From an uncultured Ruminococcus sp. (lineage in GTDB: Bacteria > Bacillota > Clostridia > Oscillospirales > Acutalibacteraceae), in the NCBI GenBank assembly GCA_905233755.1, contig CAJODM010000012.1:26207-90206 (forward strand): DNA of 64,000 nt. Direction: 5' to 3'. The notes below the pieces were generated by a model. That model was given only the letters and a program-made list of their open reading frames with translations. It searched no databases and was not told the origin of the DNA. The position numbers and the translations under genes were made by a program. Shown piece after piece: positions 37,612-47,997 of this stretch. The stretch's first letter is position 1; each line of letters begins with the position of its first letter.

Positions 37612-39483
37612 ATGTCCTACGAGATTCTAGCGACAATTCAATCTCCGTCCGACGTCAAGGCGCTCTCTGCCGACGAGGTATCCACGCTGTGTGCCGAGAT
37701 CCGCGAGAAGCTGATCGACGTCGTATCGGTCAACGGCGGCCACCTCTCGTCGAACCTCGGCGTGGTGGAGCTGACCGTCGCGCTGCACCGGTGCTTTGAT
37801 ATGCCTGACGATTCGATCGTGTTTGACGTCGGGCACCAGTGCTATACCCACAAGATGCTGACCGGCCGCTATGACCGGATCGACACCATCCGCCGCGAGG
37901 GCGGGCTGTCGGGATTTCCCAAGTCCGGCGAGTCCCCCTATGACAGCTTTAACGCCGGTCACTCGAGCACCTCTATCTCCGCTGCCTTCGGCATCGCGAA
38001 GGGCAAGCAGCTCCTCGGCGACGACAGCTATACCGTCGCGGTCATCGGCGACGGGTCGCTCACCGGCGGCATGGCGTACGAGGGGATGAACAACGCCGGC
38101 CGGTTCAATAAGAATTTTATCGTCATCCTCAACGACAACAAGATGTCGATCTCGAAGAACGTCGGTGCGATGGCGCGCCATCTCACCTATATCCGCATGA
38201 AGCCCGGGTATCTGCGGATGAAGAGCTTGCTCGAGCGGGGCATCTCCCATATCCCGCTGTTCGGGCGGCGGCTCTCCGATGCGCTGCGCCATTCGAAGGC
38301 GAGCGTCAAGCACCTCGTCTATCGCCATACGATATTTGACAAGCTCGGGTTCTCCTACTATGGGCCGGTCGACGGCCACGATATGGTCGCGCTGACGAAC
38401 GCGATGAACGCCGCAAAGCGCGCCAAGACCCCGGTCCTCATCCATGTCATCACCAAGAAGGGCAAGGGCTACAAGTTCGCCGAGGATGACTCGGCGCACT
38501 TCCACGGGATCGGCTCGTTCAACATCGACACCGGCGAGACGATCTCCGGCAAGCGCACCTTCTCGGATGTGTTCTCTAAGGCACTGTGCGATCTGTCAGA
38601 GGACGACGAGCGAATATGCGCGGTGACCGCCGCGATGCGCACCGGTACCGGACTGGTGGACTTCTCCCATCGGTTCAAGGATCGGTTCTTCGACGTCGGT
38701 ATCGCCGAGCAGCACGCCGTGACCTTCTGCGCGGGGCTCGCTACACGGGGGCTTATACCGGTGTTCGCGGTCTACTCGACTTTTTTGCAGCGCGGCTATG
38801 ACCAGCTGCTCCACGACGCCGCCATGCAGCGGGCGCATATCGTGCTCGCCGTGGACAGGGCGGGCATTGTCGGCGAGGACGGCGAGACCCACCAGGGGGT
38901 GTTCGACATCCCGATGCTCTCGTCGGTGCCGAACGTCACGATCTACTCTCCCGCATACTTTGACGGGCTGCGCTCGTGCCTCTCTGCTGCGGTGCACGAT
39001 GACGAGTCGGTCGCGTGTGTGCGCTATCCGCGCGGGGGAGAGGGCTGTCGCCCCGACGACTATCCCGATGAGGATACGAACTTTGATTTCTACGGCGATC
39101 CCAGGGATCGCGTGCTGATCGTCTGCTACGGGCGGCTGTTCTGTGAAGCGGTGAGCGCCCGACGGTCGCTCTCTGAGAGGGGTATCTCCGTTTCGGTGCT
39201 GAAGCTCTGCCGCGTCAAGCCGATCGACCTTGATGCTGTGCGCATCGCCTCGGGGTTCGATACCGTGTACTTCTTTGAAGAAGGGATGCGGCGCGGCGGT
39301 ATCGCCGAGTACTTTGGCGATCTGCTGGGGCAGCGCGGCTATGGCGGGCGGTATCGCGTGACCGCGATCGACAATGTGTTCGTCCAGCACGCCGCCGTAT
39401 CGAGCGCGCTGCACCGGCTGGGGCTCTCTGCCGCGTCGATGGTCGCCGCTATATCGGAGGAGCAATATGAAGAAACGACTTGA
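37612..39483 (+). CDS. dxs: 1-deoxy-D-xylulose-5-phosphate synthase
   Basis: NGGHLSSNLGVVELTVALHRCFD, VIGDGSLTGGMAYEGMNNAG, DVGIAEQHAVTFCAGLATRG. Confidence 0.95.
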   Translation: MSYEILATIQSPSDVKALSADEVSTLCAEIREKLIDVVSVNGGHLSSNLGVVELTVALHRCFDMPDDSIVFDVGHQCYTHKMLTGRYDRIDTIRREGGLSGFPKSGESPYDSFNAGHSSTSISAAFGIAKGKQLLGDDSYTVAVIGDGSLTGGMAYEGMNNAGRFNKNFIVILNDNKMSISKNVGAMARHLTYIRMKPGYLRMKSLLERGISHIPLFGRRLSDALRHSKASVKHLVYRHTIFDKLGFSYYGPVDGHDMVALTNAMNAAKRAKTPVLIHVITKKGKGYKFAEDDSAHFHGIGSFNIDTGETISGKRTFSDVFSKALCDLSEDDERICAVTAAMRTGTGLVDFSHRFKDRFFDVGIAEQHAVTFCAGLATRGLIPVFAVYSTFLQRGYDQLLHDAAMQRAHIVLAVDRAGIVGEDGETHQGVFDIPMLSSVPNVTIYSPAYFDGLRSCLSAAVHDDESVACVRYPRGGEGCRPDDYPDEDTNFDFYGDPRDRVLIVCYGRLFCEAVSARRSLSERGISVSVLKLCRVKPIDLDAVRIASGFDTVYFFEEGMRRGGIAEYFGDLLGQRGYGGRYRVTAIDNVFVQHAAVSSALHRLGLSAASMVAAISEEQYEETT

Positions 39484-40270
39484 CGTCCTCCTTGTCGAGC
39501 GGGGGTACTTTGACTCGCGCGAGAAGGCAAAGGCGGTGATCATGTCCGGCGTCGTCTACGCCAAGGGCATGAAAGCCGACAAGCCCGGCACCTCATTCGA
39601 CGAGGATGTCGCGCTTGAGGTGCGCGAGAGCGGGCTGCGCTATGTCAGCCGCGGCGGCTACAAGCTCGAGAAGGCGATAGAGGTGTTCTCTATCGACCTT
39701 GAGGGCAGGGTCGCGATGGATATCGGCGCATCGACCGGCGGGTTCACCGACTGTATGCTTCAGGGCGGCGCTATCCGTGTCTATGCGATCGACGTCGGCT
39801 ACGGACAGCTCGCGTGGAAGCTGCGCACCGATCCGCGCGTTGTCAACCTCGAACGCACCAACATGCGCTATGTGACCGACGAGCAGGTGCCCGAGAAGCT
39901 CGATTTCTTCTCGGCGGATGTCGCGTTCATCTCGCTGAAGCTGATCCTGCCGCCGGCGCGCGCGCTGTGTGCTGACGGCGCGCGGGCGGTATGCCTGATC
40001 AAGCCCCAGTTCGAGGCCGGACGCGAGCACGTCGGCAAGAACGGCGTCGTCCGCGACCGCGCGGTTCACGCCGATGTAGTCGAGGGGATCATCTCCTTTT
40101 GCCTTAATGAGGGATTCTCGGTGCTGGGGCTCGACTACTCGCCCATCAAGGGTCCACAGGGGAATATAGAATACCTGCTATATATCGAGAAGAGCGACGC
40201 TCCCGAGAACCGGCTGACCGTATCCCCGGATGAAGTGGTCGACCGCTCGCACGCCGCTCTCGACAGATGA
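39467..40270 (+). CDS. TlyA-family rRNA methyltransferase
   Basis: S4 domain KKRLDVLLVERGYFDSREKAKAVIMSGVVY; MDIGASTGGFTDCMLQGGA; KPQFEAGREHVGKNGVVRD. Confidence 0.92.
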   Translation: MKKRLDVLLVERGYFDSREKAKAVIMSGVVYAKGMKADKPGTSFDEDVALEVRESGLRYVSRGGYKLEKAIEVFSIDLEGRVAMDIGASTGGFTDCMLQGGAIRVYAIDVGYGQLAWKLRTDPRVVNLERTNMRYVTDEQVPEKLDFFSADVAFISLKLILPPARALCADGARAVCLIKPQFEAGREHVGKNGVVRDRAVHADVVEGIISFCLNEGFSVLGLDYSPIKGPQGNIEYLLYIEKSDAPENRLTVSPDEVVDRSHAALDR

Positions 40271-40279
40271 GGTGAAGAG

Positions 40280-41128
40280 ATGAAGATAGGATTGATCGCC
40301 AATAAGGAGAAGCCCCATGCCGCCGAGGTATGTGCTCAGATCGCCGCGCGGCTGTTGAGCGGCGGCGCGTCGGTATGCGCGAACCTTTCGCTGCCGGGGG
40401 CTGCGTTCTGTGACGGCGGCGAGCAGGTCATCCGTACCTGTGATATCGCCGTGACCGTCGGCGGCGACGGCACCATCATCCATAACGCCAAGCACGCCGC
40501 GTTCTATGACCGTCCGCTCCTCGGCGTGAACCTCGGGCGGGTCGGGTTTGTGGCGAACATCGAGCCGTCGGAGCTCGACGAGCTCTCGGGGCTGCTTGAT
40601 GGATCGTATCAGATTCAGGAGCGGATGCTCCTCGATATCACGATCGAGAAGGATGGCGAGATACACCGCTATACCGCCGTCAACGAGGCGGCGCTGCACC
40701 GCGACTCGCTCTCCTCGATGGTGGATATCTCGGTATCGCTCGACGGCGAGCGCATCATCACCTACCGCGCCGACGGGATGCTGTTCTCCACGCCCACCGG
40801 CTCGACCGCCTACTCGTTCTCTGCCGGAGGGCCGGTGCTGCAGCCGGACCTTGCCTGTATCCTGCTGACGCCGGTATGCCCCCACGCGCTGTCATCACGT
40901 CAGGTGGTGTTCGGTGCCGACGCGGTGCTCACCGCCGAGGTGATGCCCGGCTCTGATCAGAAGTGCTATATGACCGTCGATGGTCAGAACTATGTGGCGA
41001 TATCGTCCGACGACCGGATCACAGTGCGCCGCTCTGACCGCAAGCTGAAGCTGATTATTCTTAAAGAGAAGAATTTCTACACATTACTGAACGAAAAGCT
41101 AAAGGAGCCCTCGTCCTATGAAGACTAA
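40280..41128 (+). CDS. nadK: NAD kinase
   Basis: VTVGGDGTIIHNAKHAA, GVNLGRVGFVANIEPSEL, TPTGSTAYSFSAGGPVL. Confidence 0.95.
   Translation: MKIGLIANKEKPHAAEVCAQIAARLLSGGASVCANLSLPGAAFCDGGEQVIRTCDIAVTVGGDGTIIHNAKHAAFYDRPLLGVNLGRVGFVANIEPSELDELSGLLDGSYQIQERMLLDITIEKDGEIHRYTAVNEAALHRDSLSSMVDISVSLDGERIITYRADGMLFSTPTGSTAYSFSAGGPVLQPDLACILLTPVCPHALSSRQVVFGADAVLTAEVMPGSDQKCYMTVDGQNYVAISSDDRITVRRSDRKLKLIILKEKNFYTLLNEKLKEPSSYED
41058..41070. repeat. dyad motif TTCT-N5-AGAA inside nadK
   Basis: CTGATTA-TTCT-TAAAG-AGAA-GAATTTC. Confidence 0.5.
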
Positions 41129-41570
41129 CCGACACCAGAAGATCCTCGAGCTGATCTCCCGCTATCCCATCAACACTCAGGAGGAGCTGATCGAGCATCT
41201 ACGCGCAGACGGATATGATGTGACCCAGTCCACCGTCTCGCGGGATATCAAGCAGCTCCGCCTTGTCAAGACGCTCATGCCCGACGGCAAGTACCGCTAT
41301 CAGCAGGTGTCCTCTGCGCCCGAGAACGCGGTACAGAACAACATCACCTCGCTATTCTCCGGCGTGGTGCTGTCGGTGAGGAGCGCGATGAACATGGTCG
41401 TCATCAAGACCCATCCCGGCATGGCACAGAGCGTGTGTGTCGCGTTCGAGTCGTTGTCCTTCGAGGATATGCTCGGCACCATCGCCGGCGATGACACCAT
41501 CTTCGCGCTGTGTGCCGACGAGCTCTCGGCGAAGAAGTGCGCTGAGGACTTTCTCAAATATATCGGGTGA
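41118..41570 (+). CDS. argR: arginine repressor
   Basis: TNRHQKILELISRYPINTQEELIEHLRADGYDVTQSTVSRDIKQLRLVK; IAGDDTIFALC. Confidence 0.95.
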   Translation: MKTNRHQKILELISRYPINTQEELIEHLRADGYDVTQSTVSRDIKQLRLVKTLMPDGKYRYQQVSSAPENAVQNNITSLFSGVVLSVRSAMNMVVIKTHPGMAQSVCVAFESLSFEDMLGTIAGDDTIFALCADELSAKKCAEDFLKYIG

Positions 41571-41578
41571 GGGTGCCT

Positions 41579-43243
41579 ATGTTATCCGCTCTTTATATCG
41601 AGAATATTGCTGTGATAGAAAAAGCGAATATCGAATTCTCCGCCGGGCTGAACGTGCTGACCGGCGAGACCGGCGCCGGCAAGTCCATCGTCATCGACTC
41701 TATCAACGCCGTGCTCGGCAAGCGGTCGTCCAGGACCCTCGTGCGCGCGGGAGCCGACGCCGCCTATGTGTCGGCGACGTTCGAGAACCTGTCACAGCTC
41801 ATCCTGCGAAAGCTCTCTTCCATGGGATATGATGCCGAGGACGGTACGCTCATCCTCTCCCGCCGGCTGACCGCATCCGGCAAGAACACCTGCCATATCA
41901 ACTCCCGTCCCGCACCGGTGTCCGCACTGCTGCAGATCGGCGAGTACCTTGTCAGCATCCATGGCCAGAACGACAACCTCGAGCTGATGAACCCATCGAT
42001 GCACATCGTCTATATCGACGCGCTCGCCGATGTTGCGGCAGAGCTCTCCGCTTATCGCAGCGTGTATCGCGAGCTGACGGATGTGCGCCGCCGGCTCGCT
42101 GAAGAGGCGACCGATGAACAACAGCGGCTCGCCGATATTGACCTGCTGACCTTCCAGATCCGCGAGCTCGAGGATGCCGACATTACCGTCGGCGAGTACG
42201 ACGCGCTGGTCGCCGAGCGCACCGCCCTGCAAAACCGTGAGAAGATCTCGAGACACCTCCTTCTGTCCTCGCGCATCCTCAACGGCGACGATGAGATCGA
42301 CGGCGTGCTGCGGATGCTCGACGATGCGTCGTCCTCTGTGATCGATGCGTCATCGTTTCTGCCCGCGGCGTCGGGGATCGCCGACCGGCTGTCCTCTGCG
42401 CTGTATGAGCTGCAGGATATCTCCGGCGAGATCGAGAACGCGCTGTATGATATCGACGCCGACCCGATGCGCCTCGACCAGATCGAGGAGCGCCTCGATC
42501 TGCTGTACCGTCTGCGCCGCAAGTACGGCGATACCGAGGGGGAGATGCTCTCTGCTCTCAGCGCCGCCCGCGAGCGGCTCGAGGAGCTGTTGAACTATAC
42601 CCGCGACCGTGACGCTCTCGAGGCGCGCTGTCGCGAGCTGGACGTAGAGGCGCATCGGCTCGCCGATACGCTCAGCGCCCGCCGGCGCGATACTGTGTCG
42701 CGCTTTTGCAAGGATGTTGAGCGCGAGATGACCTTTCTCGAGATGCCCGCCGTGAAGCTTACGGTGCGGCACGATACAACCGAGCTGTCACCTCGCGGCA
42801 CGGACGCGATCGAGTTTCTCATCTCGACCAACCCCGGTGAGGAGCCCAAGCCCGTGTCGAAGATTGCCTCGGGCGGCGAGCTGTCGCGCATGATGCTCGC
42901 CATCAAGACCGTGCTCTCCCGCGCTGACTTTGTCGATACGATGATCTTTGACGAGATCGACACCGGCATCTCCGGCTCTGCCGCCGGCAAGGTCGGGCGA
43001 AAGCTCCATGATTTGTCTAAGACGAGCCAGGTGATGTGCGTCACCCATCAGGCGCAGATCGCCGCCTTTGCCGACCGTCACCTGCTGATCGAGAAGTCCG
43101 TGCATAACGGGCGCACCTATACCGACATAACGCCCCTTGACGAGGACGGCAGGATTCGCGAGCTGTCGCGCATCGTCGGCGGCGAGCAGATCACCGACAG
43201 CGCCGTCGCCCATGCGCGCGACCTGCTGCGTACCTCTCGCTAG
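41579..43243 (+). CDS. recN: DNA repair protein RecN
   Basis: LYIENIAVIEKANIEFSAGLNVLTGETGAGKSIVIDSI; ASGGELSRMMLAIKTVL; FDEIDTGISGSAAGKVG. Confidence 0.95.
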   Translation: MLSALYIENIAVIEKANIEFSAGLNVLTGETGAGKSIVIDSINAVLGKRSSRTLVRAGADAAYVSATFENLSQLILRKLSSMGYDAEDGTLILSRRLTASGKNTCHINSRPAPVSALLQIGEYLVSIHGQNDNLELMNPSMHIVYIDALADVAAELSAYRSVYRELTDVRRRLAEEATDEQQRLADIDLLTFQIRELEDADITVGEYDALVAERTALQNREKISRHLLLSSRILNGDDEIDGVLRMLDDASSSVIDASSFLPAASGIADRLSSALYELQDISGEIENALYDIDADPMRLDQIEERLDLLYRLRRKYGDTEGEMLSALSAARERLEELLNYTRDRDALEARCRELDVEAHRLADTLSARRRDTVSRFCKDVEREMTFLEMPAVKLTVRHDTTELSPRGTDAIEFLISTNPGEEPKPVSKIASGGELSRMMLAIKTVLSRADFVDTMIFDEIDTGISGSAAGKVGRKLHDLSKTSQVMCVTHQAQIAAFADRHLLIEKSVHNGRTYTDITPLDEDGRIRELSRIVGGEQITDSAVAHARDLLRTSR

Positions 43244-43305
43244 GCGCAGCATCCCGCAGTTCGTGTGACGCGACACGGTCAATAGAAAACGATTCGGAGT
43301 AGAGT

Positions 43306-45354
43306 ATGAAGAAATGGACGACCCAAAAACTGAATAAGGAAAGCGCGCTTGCCATTTCTCAGAAGCATTCGCTGCCGATGCTGATCGCCATGCTGCTCGA
43401 TATCCGCGGGATTACCGACGATCAGCAGATCATCGACTTTCTCACCTTAGAGACGCTGACCGCCTCTCCGTTCGAGATACGCGATATGGACGTTGCCGCC
43501 GCACGCATCCGCGACGCCATCGAGAACTTTGAGAAGATCTGTATCTTCGGCGATTTTGATGCCGACGGCGTGACCTCGACTGCGCTGCTATATTCGTATC
43601 TGAGCGACATCGGCGCCGACGTGATGTACTATATCCCCTCGCGCGAGACCGAGGGTTACGGCATGAACAAGGACGCTGTTTCCAAGCTCTATGGGCAGGG
43701 CGTCAAGCTCATCATAACGGTCGATAACGGGATCGCCGCGGTGGATGAGATCGCCTATGCCAACGAGCTAAACATCGACACCGTCGTCACCGATCACCAC
43801 GCCGTTCCCGATGTTCTGCCCGATGCAGTCGCGGTGGTCGATCTTCACCGCCCCGACTGCCATAGTTCGTTTAAAGAATTATCGGGTGTCGGCGTCGCCT
43901 TCAAGTTGGTCCAGGCGATCGAGGGCGAGTATGCCGATGTCGACGGGCTGCTGGACAACTACTCGGACCTTGCGGCTCTGGGTACCATCGGCGACATCGT
44001 ATCGCTCACCGGTGAGAACCGCGTGCTCGTGAAGAACGGGCTGAGACATATCAACAACGGCGACCGCATCGGGATCGCCGCTCTGACCGACGCGTCCGGT
44101 ATTGCCGGACGGCGCATCACCTCGGGCAACATCTCGTTCACCTTGGTACCGCGCATCAACGCCGGCGGGCGGCTGGGGCTGTCCTCCAAGTCGGTGGCGA
44201 TGCTATTGTCCGAGGACGATGACTATGCCGCCGAGATCGCCGACGAGCTGTCGGCTGACAACACCGAACGACAGCAGATCGAGCGCGATATCCTCTCGGA
44301 TATCGACGACATGATCCGCGAGGATCCCCGCATCACCCAGAACCGCGTCATCGTCGTCAGCGGCGAGGGCTGGCACAAGGGCGTGATCGGGATCGTCGCC
44401 TCTCGTATCAAGGAGATCTACGGCAAGCCCGCGATCGTCATCTCGCTCGATGACGAGGTATGCCGCGCATCGGGACGGTCGGTCAAGGGATTCTCGCTGA
44501 TCGACGCGCTGTTCGCGTGTTCCGATCATCTTCTGCAGTGCGGCGGCCATCCCATGGCGGTCGGGCTGGGGATCCGACGGGGAGAGATCGAGCCGTTCAT
44601 CAGTGCGCTGAACGCCTATGCCGAGCAGCACCCCGTTCCTTTGCCGACACTCGAGCTCGACTGCAAGCTCAATCCCCTCCTGCTCTCGGTAGAGCTCGCG
44701 TCGGGGCTGGAGCTGCTCGAGCCGTTCGGCGCGGGGAACCCGACGCCGCTGTTCGGGCTGTACAACATGACGCTGCGCGATATCCGTGAGCTCGGCGGGG
44801 GCAAGCACCTGCGCCTTACGCTCAGCCGCGACAGCGCATCGGTACAGGCGATGCGGTTCTCGACCACGCTGTCCGAGTTCCCGTATCAGGTCGGCGATAT
44901 CGTCGATCTGGCGGTTACGCTGGACGTAAGTGTGTATAATAATACCGAGACCCTCTCTGTCATCATCCGCGAGATGCGGTTCTCGGGTCTGGATGAGGAC
45001 GAGTTTATTTCTTCAGAAGAAATTTTTTCTTCCTTCTGTCGAGGGGATGCGTTGAGCAGCGCCGACGCGCTCTCTATCACCCCCTCGCGCGAGGAGTTCG
45101 CGGTGGTCTACCGCTATCTGCGATCCCACAATGGCTATCGCTACAGCTTCGATACCCTCCTCTACCGCATCGGTGCATCATTGAACTACGGCAAGCTGCG
45201 GGTGATCCTCGAGTGCATGAACGAGCTTCGGCTGATCCGCATCTATGAGGGGATGTACGACTGCGAGATCGAGATGTGCGCGGTCAACGCTAAGGTGAAT
45301 CTGTCCGACAGCGTGATCATCAGAAAGTTACAGGAGGTGGCACAGCTTGACTGA
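43306..45354 (+). CDS. recJ: single-stranded-DNA-specific exonuclease RecJ
   Basis: IFGDFDADGVTSTALLYSYL, VTDHHAVPDVLPDAVAVVDLHRPDC, GGHPMAVGLGIR. Confidence 0.92.
   Translation: MKKWTTQKLNKESALAISQKHSLPMLIAMLLDIRGITDDQQIIDFLTLETLTASPFEIRDMDVAAARIRDAIENFEKICIFGDFDADGVTSTALLYSYLSDIGADVMYYIPSRETEGYGMNKDAVSKLYGQGVKLIITVDNGIAAVDEIAYANELNIDTVVTDHHAVPDVLPDAVAVVDLHRPDCHSSFKELSGVGVAFKLVQAIEGEYADVDGLLDNYSDLAALGTIGDIVSLTGENRVLVKNGLRHINNGDRIGIAALTDASGIAGRRITSGNISFTLVPRINAGGRLGLSSKSVAMLLSEDDDYAAEIADELSADNTERQQIERDILSDIDDMIREDPRITQNRVIVVSGEGWHKGVIGIVASRIKEIYGKPAIVISLDDEVCRASGRSVKGFSLIDALFACSDHLLQCGGHPMAVGLGIRRGEIEPFISALNAYAEQHPVPLPTLELDCKLNPLLLSVELASGLELLEPFGAGNPTPLFGLYNMTLRDIRELGGGKHLRLTLSRDSASVQAMRFSTTLSEFPYQVGDIVDLAVTLDVSVYNNTETLSVIIREMRFSGLDEDEFISSEEIFSSFCRGDALSSADALSITPSREEFAVVYRYLRSHNGYRYSFDTLLYRIGASLNYGKLRVILECMNELRLIRIYEGMYDCEIEMCAVNAKVNLSDSVIIRKLQEVAQLD
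45009..45021. repeat. dyad motif TTCT-N5-AGAA inside recJ
   Basis: GAGTTTAT-TTCT-TCAGA-AGAA-ATTTTTTC. Confidence 0.5.
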
Positions 45355-47539
45355 CATCATCCATTATCAAGACTTTGACGAGCTGCTCGATATCATCGAC
45401 AAGAGCCCGGTCCGCTATAATAAGAAGAAGATCAAGAAGGCGTACGAGCTCGCCTGTGTTGCCCACGGCGACCAGCGGCGCGTCTCGGGCGTGCCGTATA
45501 TCCTGCATCCGACCTCGGTGGCGTGTATCCTTGCCGATATGGGGATGGACACCGACTCGATCGTCGCAGCCCTGCTGCACGATACCGTCGAGGACACCGA
45601 CGTGACCCTCGACGATTTGTCCGACCAGTTTGGTGAGGAGGTCGCCGCGCTGGTTGACGGCCTGACCAAGATCCGCAAGATCCAGTACACCGACCGCGAG
45701 GAACGCCAGGCGGAGAACGTCCGCAAGATGCTCATCGCCATGTCCAACGACATCCGTGTCATCATCATCAAGCTTGCCGACCGGCTGCACAATATGCGCA
45801 CCATCGAGTGCGTCAGTGAGCAGAAGCGCCGTGACAAGGCGCTCGAGTGCATGGAGGTCTATGCCCCCATCGCGCACCGTCTGGGCATGAAGGCGATCAA
45901 GGAGGAGCTCGAGGATCTCTCGATTAGGTATCTCGATCCGGTCGGGTATCAGGAGATCGAGAAGGAGCTTGCCATGACCGAGAACGAGCGCAACGTCTTC
46001 ATCGAGGAGATCAAGCGCAAGATCCTCGACAAGATCGGCAAGAGCATCTCCAACGTCACCATCGACGGGCGCGTCAAGTCGATCATCTCCATCTATCGCA
46101 AGACCTATATGCAGGGTCGTGAGATGAACCAGATCTTCGACGTGTTCGCGGTGCGGGTGATCGTGAACACCATCGCCGACTGCTACAACGTCCTCGGGGT
46201 TGTCCACGATATCTTCACCCCGCTGCCCAACCGGTTCAAGGACTATATCTCGACCCCCAAGTCGAATATGTACCAGAGCTTGCATACCACGGTGTTCGAC
46301 AAGAGCGGCATCCCGTTCGAGATCCAGATCCGTACCTACGAGATGCACCATACCGCCGAGTACGGCATTGCCGCCCACTGGAAGTATAAGCTGCGAATGG
46401 GCCGCACCAAGCAGGATTCGCTCGAGGAGCGCCTCGTATGGATCCGCAAGATGCTCGAGACCCAGTCCGACTCCGACGACGCCACCGATATCGTCAAGAC
46501 CATCAAGTACGATCTGAGCGCGAACGAGGTCTATGTCTTCACCCCCAAGGGCGATGTCATCCAGCTCCCGTTCGGCGCAACTGCCATCGACATGGCATAT
46601 GCGATCCACTCGGGCGTCGGCAACCGCATGATCGGCGCCAAGGTGAACAACCGGATCGTGCCCATCGACTATCAGCTCCGCTCGGGCGATATCGTCGAGA
46701 TCCTGACCCAGAAGGAGGGCACCGGCCCCAAGCGCGACTGGCTCAAGATCGTCAAGACCAACTCTGCGCGCACCAAGATTCGCCAGTGGTTCAAGAAGGA
46801 GCGCCGCGAGGAGAACATCGTCGAAGGCAGGACGATGTTCGAGCACGAGCTCAAGAAGGCGGGGATGCAGTTCGAGAGCGACGATCTCGAGGAGTGCCTC
46901 AGCCCGATCCTTCAGCGGCACTACTGCAACTCGCTCGACGACTTCTATGCCTCTATCGGCTACGGCGGCATCCAGCTATGGAAGATCATGCCCCGTGTGC
47001 GCGAGATCTATACGAAGAAGTACAAGAAGACCGCCGAGGAGCCGACCCCCATCACCGAGGATCGCCCCCAAAAGGCCCGCCGGCATATCGGCTCGGGCGT
47101 CACCGTCGAGGGCGTGGACGACTGTCTGATCAAGTTCTCGCGGTGCTGTAACCCGCTGCCCGGCGACGAGATCATCGGCTATATCACCCGCGGGTTCGGC
47201 GTCAGCATCCACAAGCGCTCGTGCACCAACGTCCCCGAGCACCTCGATGATTGTGAGGAGCCCGAGCGGTGGGTCAGCGCTCACTGGGACGAGGATATCC
47301 ACGAGAGCTTCCAGTCCACGCTCGAGATCATCTGCAACGACCGCACCGGGTTCCTTGCCGATGTGACCAAGGAGTTGTCCGCGATGCGTATCTTCATCCA
47401 TATGCTCAACTCGCGCCAGCTCAAGGATAACCAGGCAATGGTGACCGTCACCATCGAGATCAACAACATGGATCACCTGCGTTCGGTGATGGCGCATCTT
47501 GGACACATCAACGGTATCGTGTCCATCACGAGGGTATAG
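45347..47539 (+). CDS. rel: bifunctional (p)ppGpp synthetase/hydrolase (RelA/SpoT family)
   Basis: HD domain, synthetase segment, TGS and ACT domains; ALLHDTVEDTDVTLDDL, YQSLHTTVFDKSGIPFEIQIRTYEMH. Confidence 0.95.
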   Translation: MTDIIHYQDFDELLDIIDKSPVRYNKKKIKKAYELACVAHGDQRRVSGVPYILHPTSVACILADMGMDTDSIVAALLHDTVEDTDVTLDDLSDQFGEEVAALVDGLTKIRKIQYTDREERQAENVRKMLIAMSNDIRVIIIKLADRLHNMRTIECVSEQKRRDKALECMEVYAPIAHRLGMKAIKEELEDLSIRYLDPVGYQEIEKELAMTENERNVFIEEIKRKILDKIGKSISNVTIDGRVKSIISIYRKTYMQGREMNQIFDVFAVRVIVNTIADCYNVLGVVHDIFTPLPNRFKDYISTPKSNMYQSLHTTVFDKSGIPFEIQIRTYEMHHTAEYGIAAHWKYKLRMGRTKQDSLEERLVWIRKMLETQSDSDDATDIVKTIKYDLSANEVYVFTPKGDVIQLPFGATAIDMAYAIHSGVGNRMIGAKVNNRIVPIDYQLRSGDIVEILTQKEGTGPKRDWLKIVKTNSARTKIRQWFKKERREENIVEGRTMFEHELKKAGMQFESDDLEECLSPILQRHYCNSLDDFYASIGYGGIQLWKIMPRVREIYTKKYKKTAEEPTPITEDRPQKARRHIGSGVTVEGVDDCLIKFSRCCNPLPGDEIIGYITRGFGVSIHKRSCTNVPEHLDDCEEPERWVSAHWDEDIHESFQSTLEIICNDRTGFLADVTKELSAMRIFIHMLNSRQLKDNQAMVTVTIEINNMDHLRSVMAHLGHINGIVSITRV

Positions 47540-47541
47540 CG

Positions 47542-47997
47542 ATGAGAGCGGTACTGCAACGTGTGACCCATGCCGCCGTGTCGGTCGGCGATAGGATCGT
47601 CGGCGCGATCGATAAGGGGCTTTTGATCCTGCTCGGGGTGGTCGACGGCGATACCCCGCGTGACGCCGAGGTGCTTGCCGACAAGATCGCGAACCTGCGA
47701 ATCTTCTCGGATGATGACGGGCGGATGAACCTGTCGGCGCTCTCGGTCGGCGGCAGCGCGCTGGTGATCTCTCAGTTCACCCTGTGCGCCGATTGCAGCC
47801 ACGGGCGGCGTCCCGATTTCTTCTCGGCGGCAAAGCCCGCGATCGCCGAGGAACTGTATTTATATTTCTGTGAAAGAATGAAAGCCGCCGGTATCTCCGC
47901 CGTCGAGAAGGGTATCTTCGGTGCAGATATGCAGGTCGAGCTTCTCAACGACGGCCCCGTCACCATCCTGTTGGATACGAAGGATATGAAGAAATGA
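47542..47997 (+). CDS. dtd: D-aminoacyl-tRNA deacylase
   Basis: MRAVLQRVTHAAVSVGD, LILLGVVDGDT, ALVISQFTLCADCSHGRRPDF, VELLNDGPVTILLD. Confidence 0.95.
   Translation: MRAVLQRVTHAAVSVGDRIVGAIDKGLLILLGVVDGDTPRDAEVLADKIANLRIFSDDDGRMNLSALSVGGSALVISQFTLCADCSHGRRPDFFSAAKPAIAEELYLYFCERMKAAGISAVEKGIFGADMQVELLNDGPVTILLDTKDMKK
47866..47878. repeat. dyad motif TTCT-N5-AGAA inside dtd
   Basis: TTTATAT-TTCT-GTGAA-AGAA-TGAAAGCC. Confidence 0.55.

Noticed and set aside
45320-46921. 533-aa minus-strand ORF opposite rel
   Set aside because: Antisense shadow of the RelA/SpoT gene.
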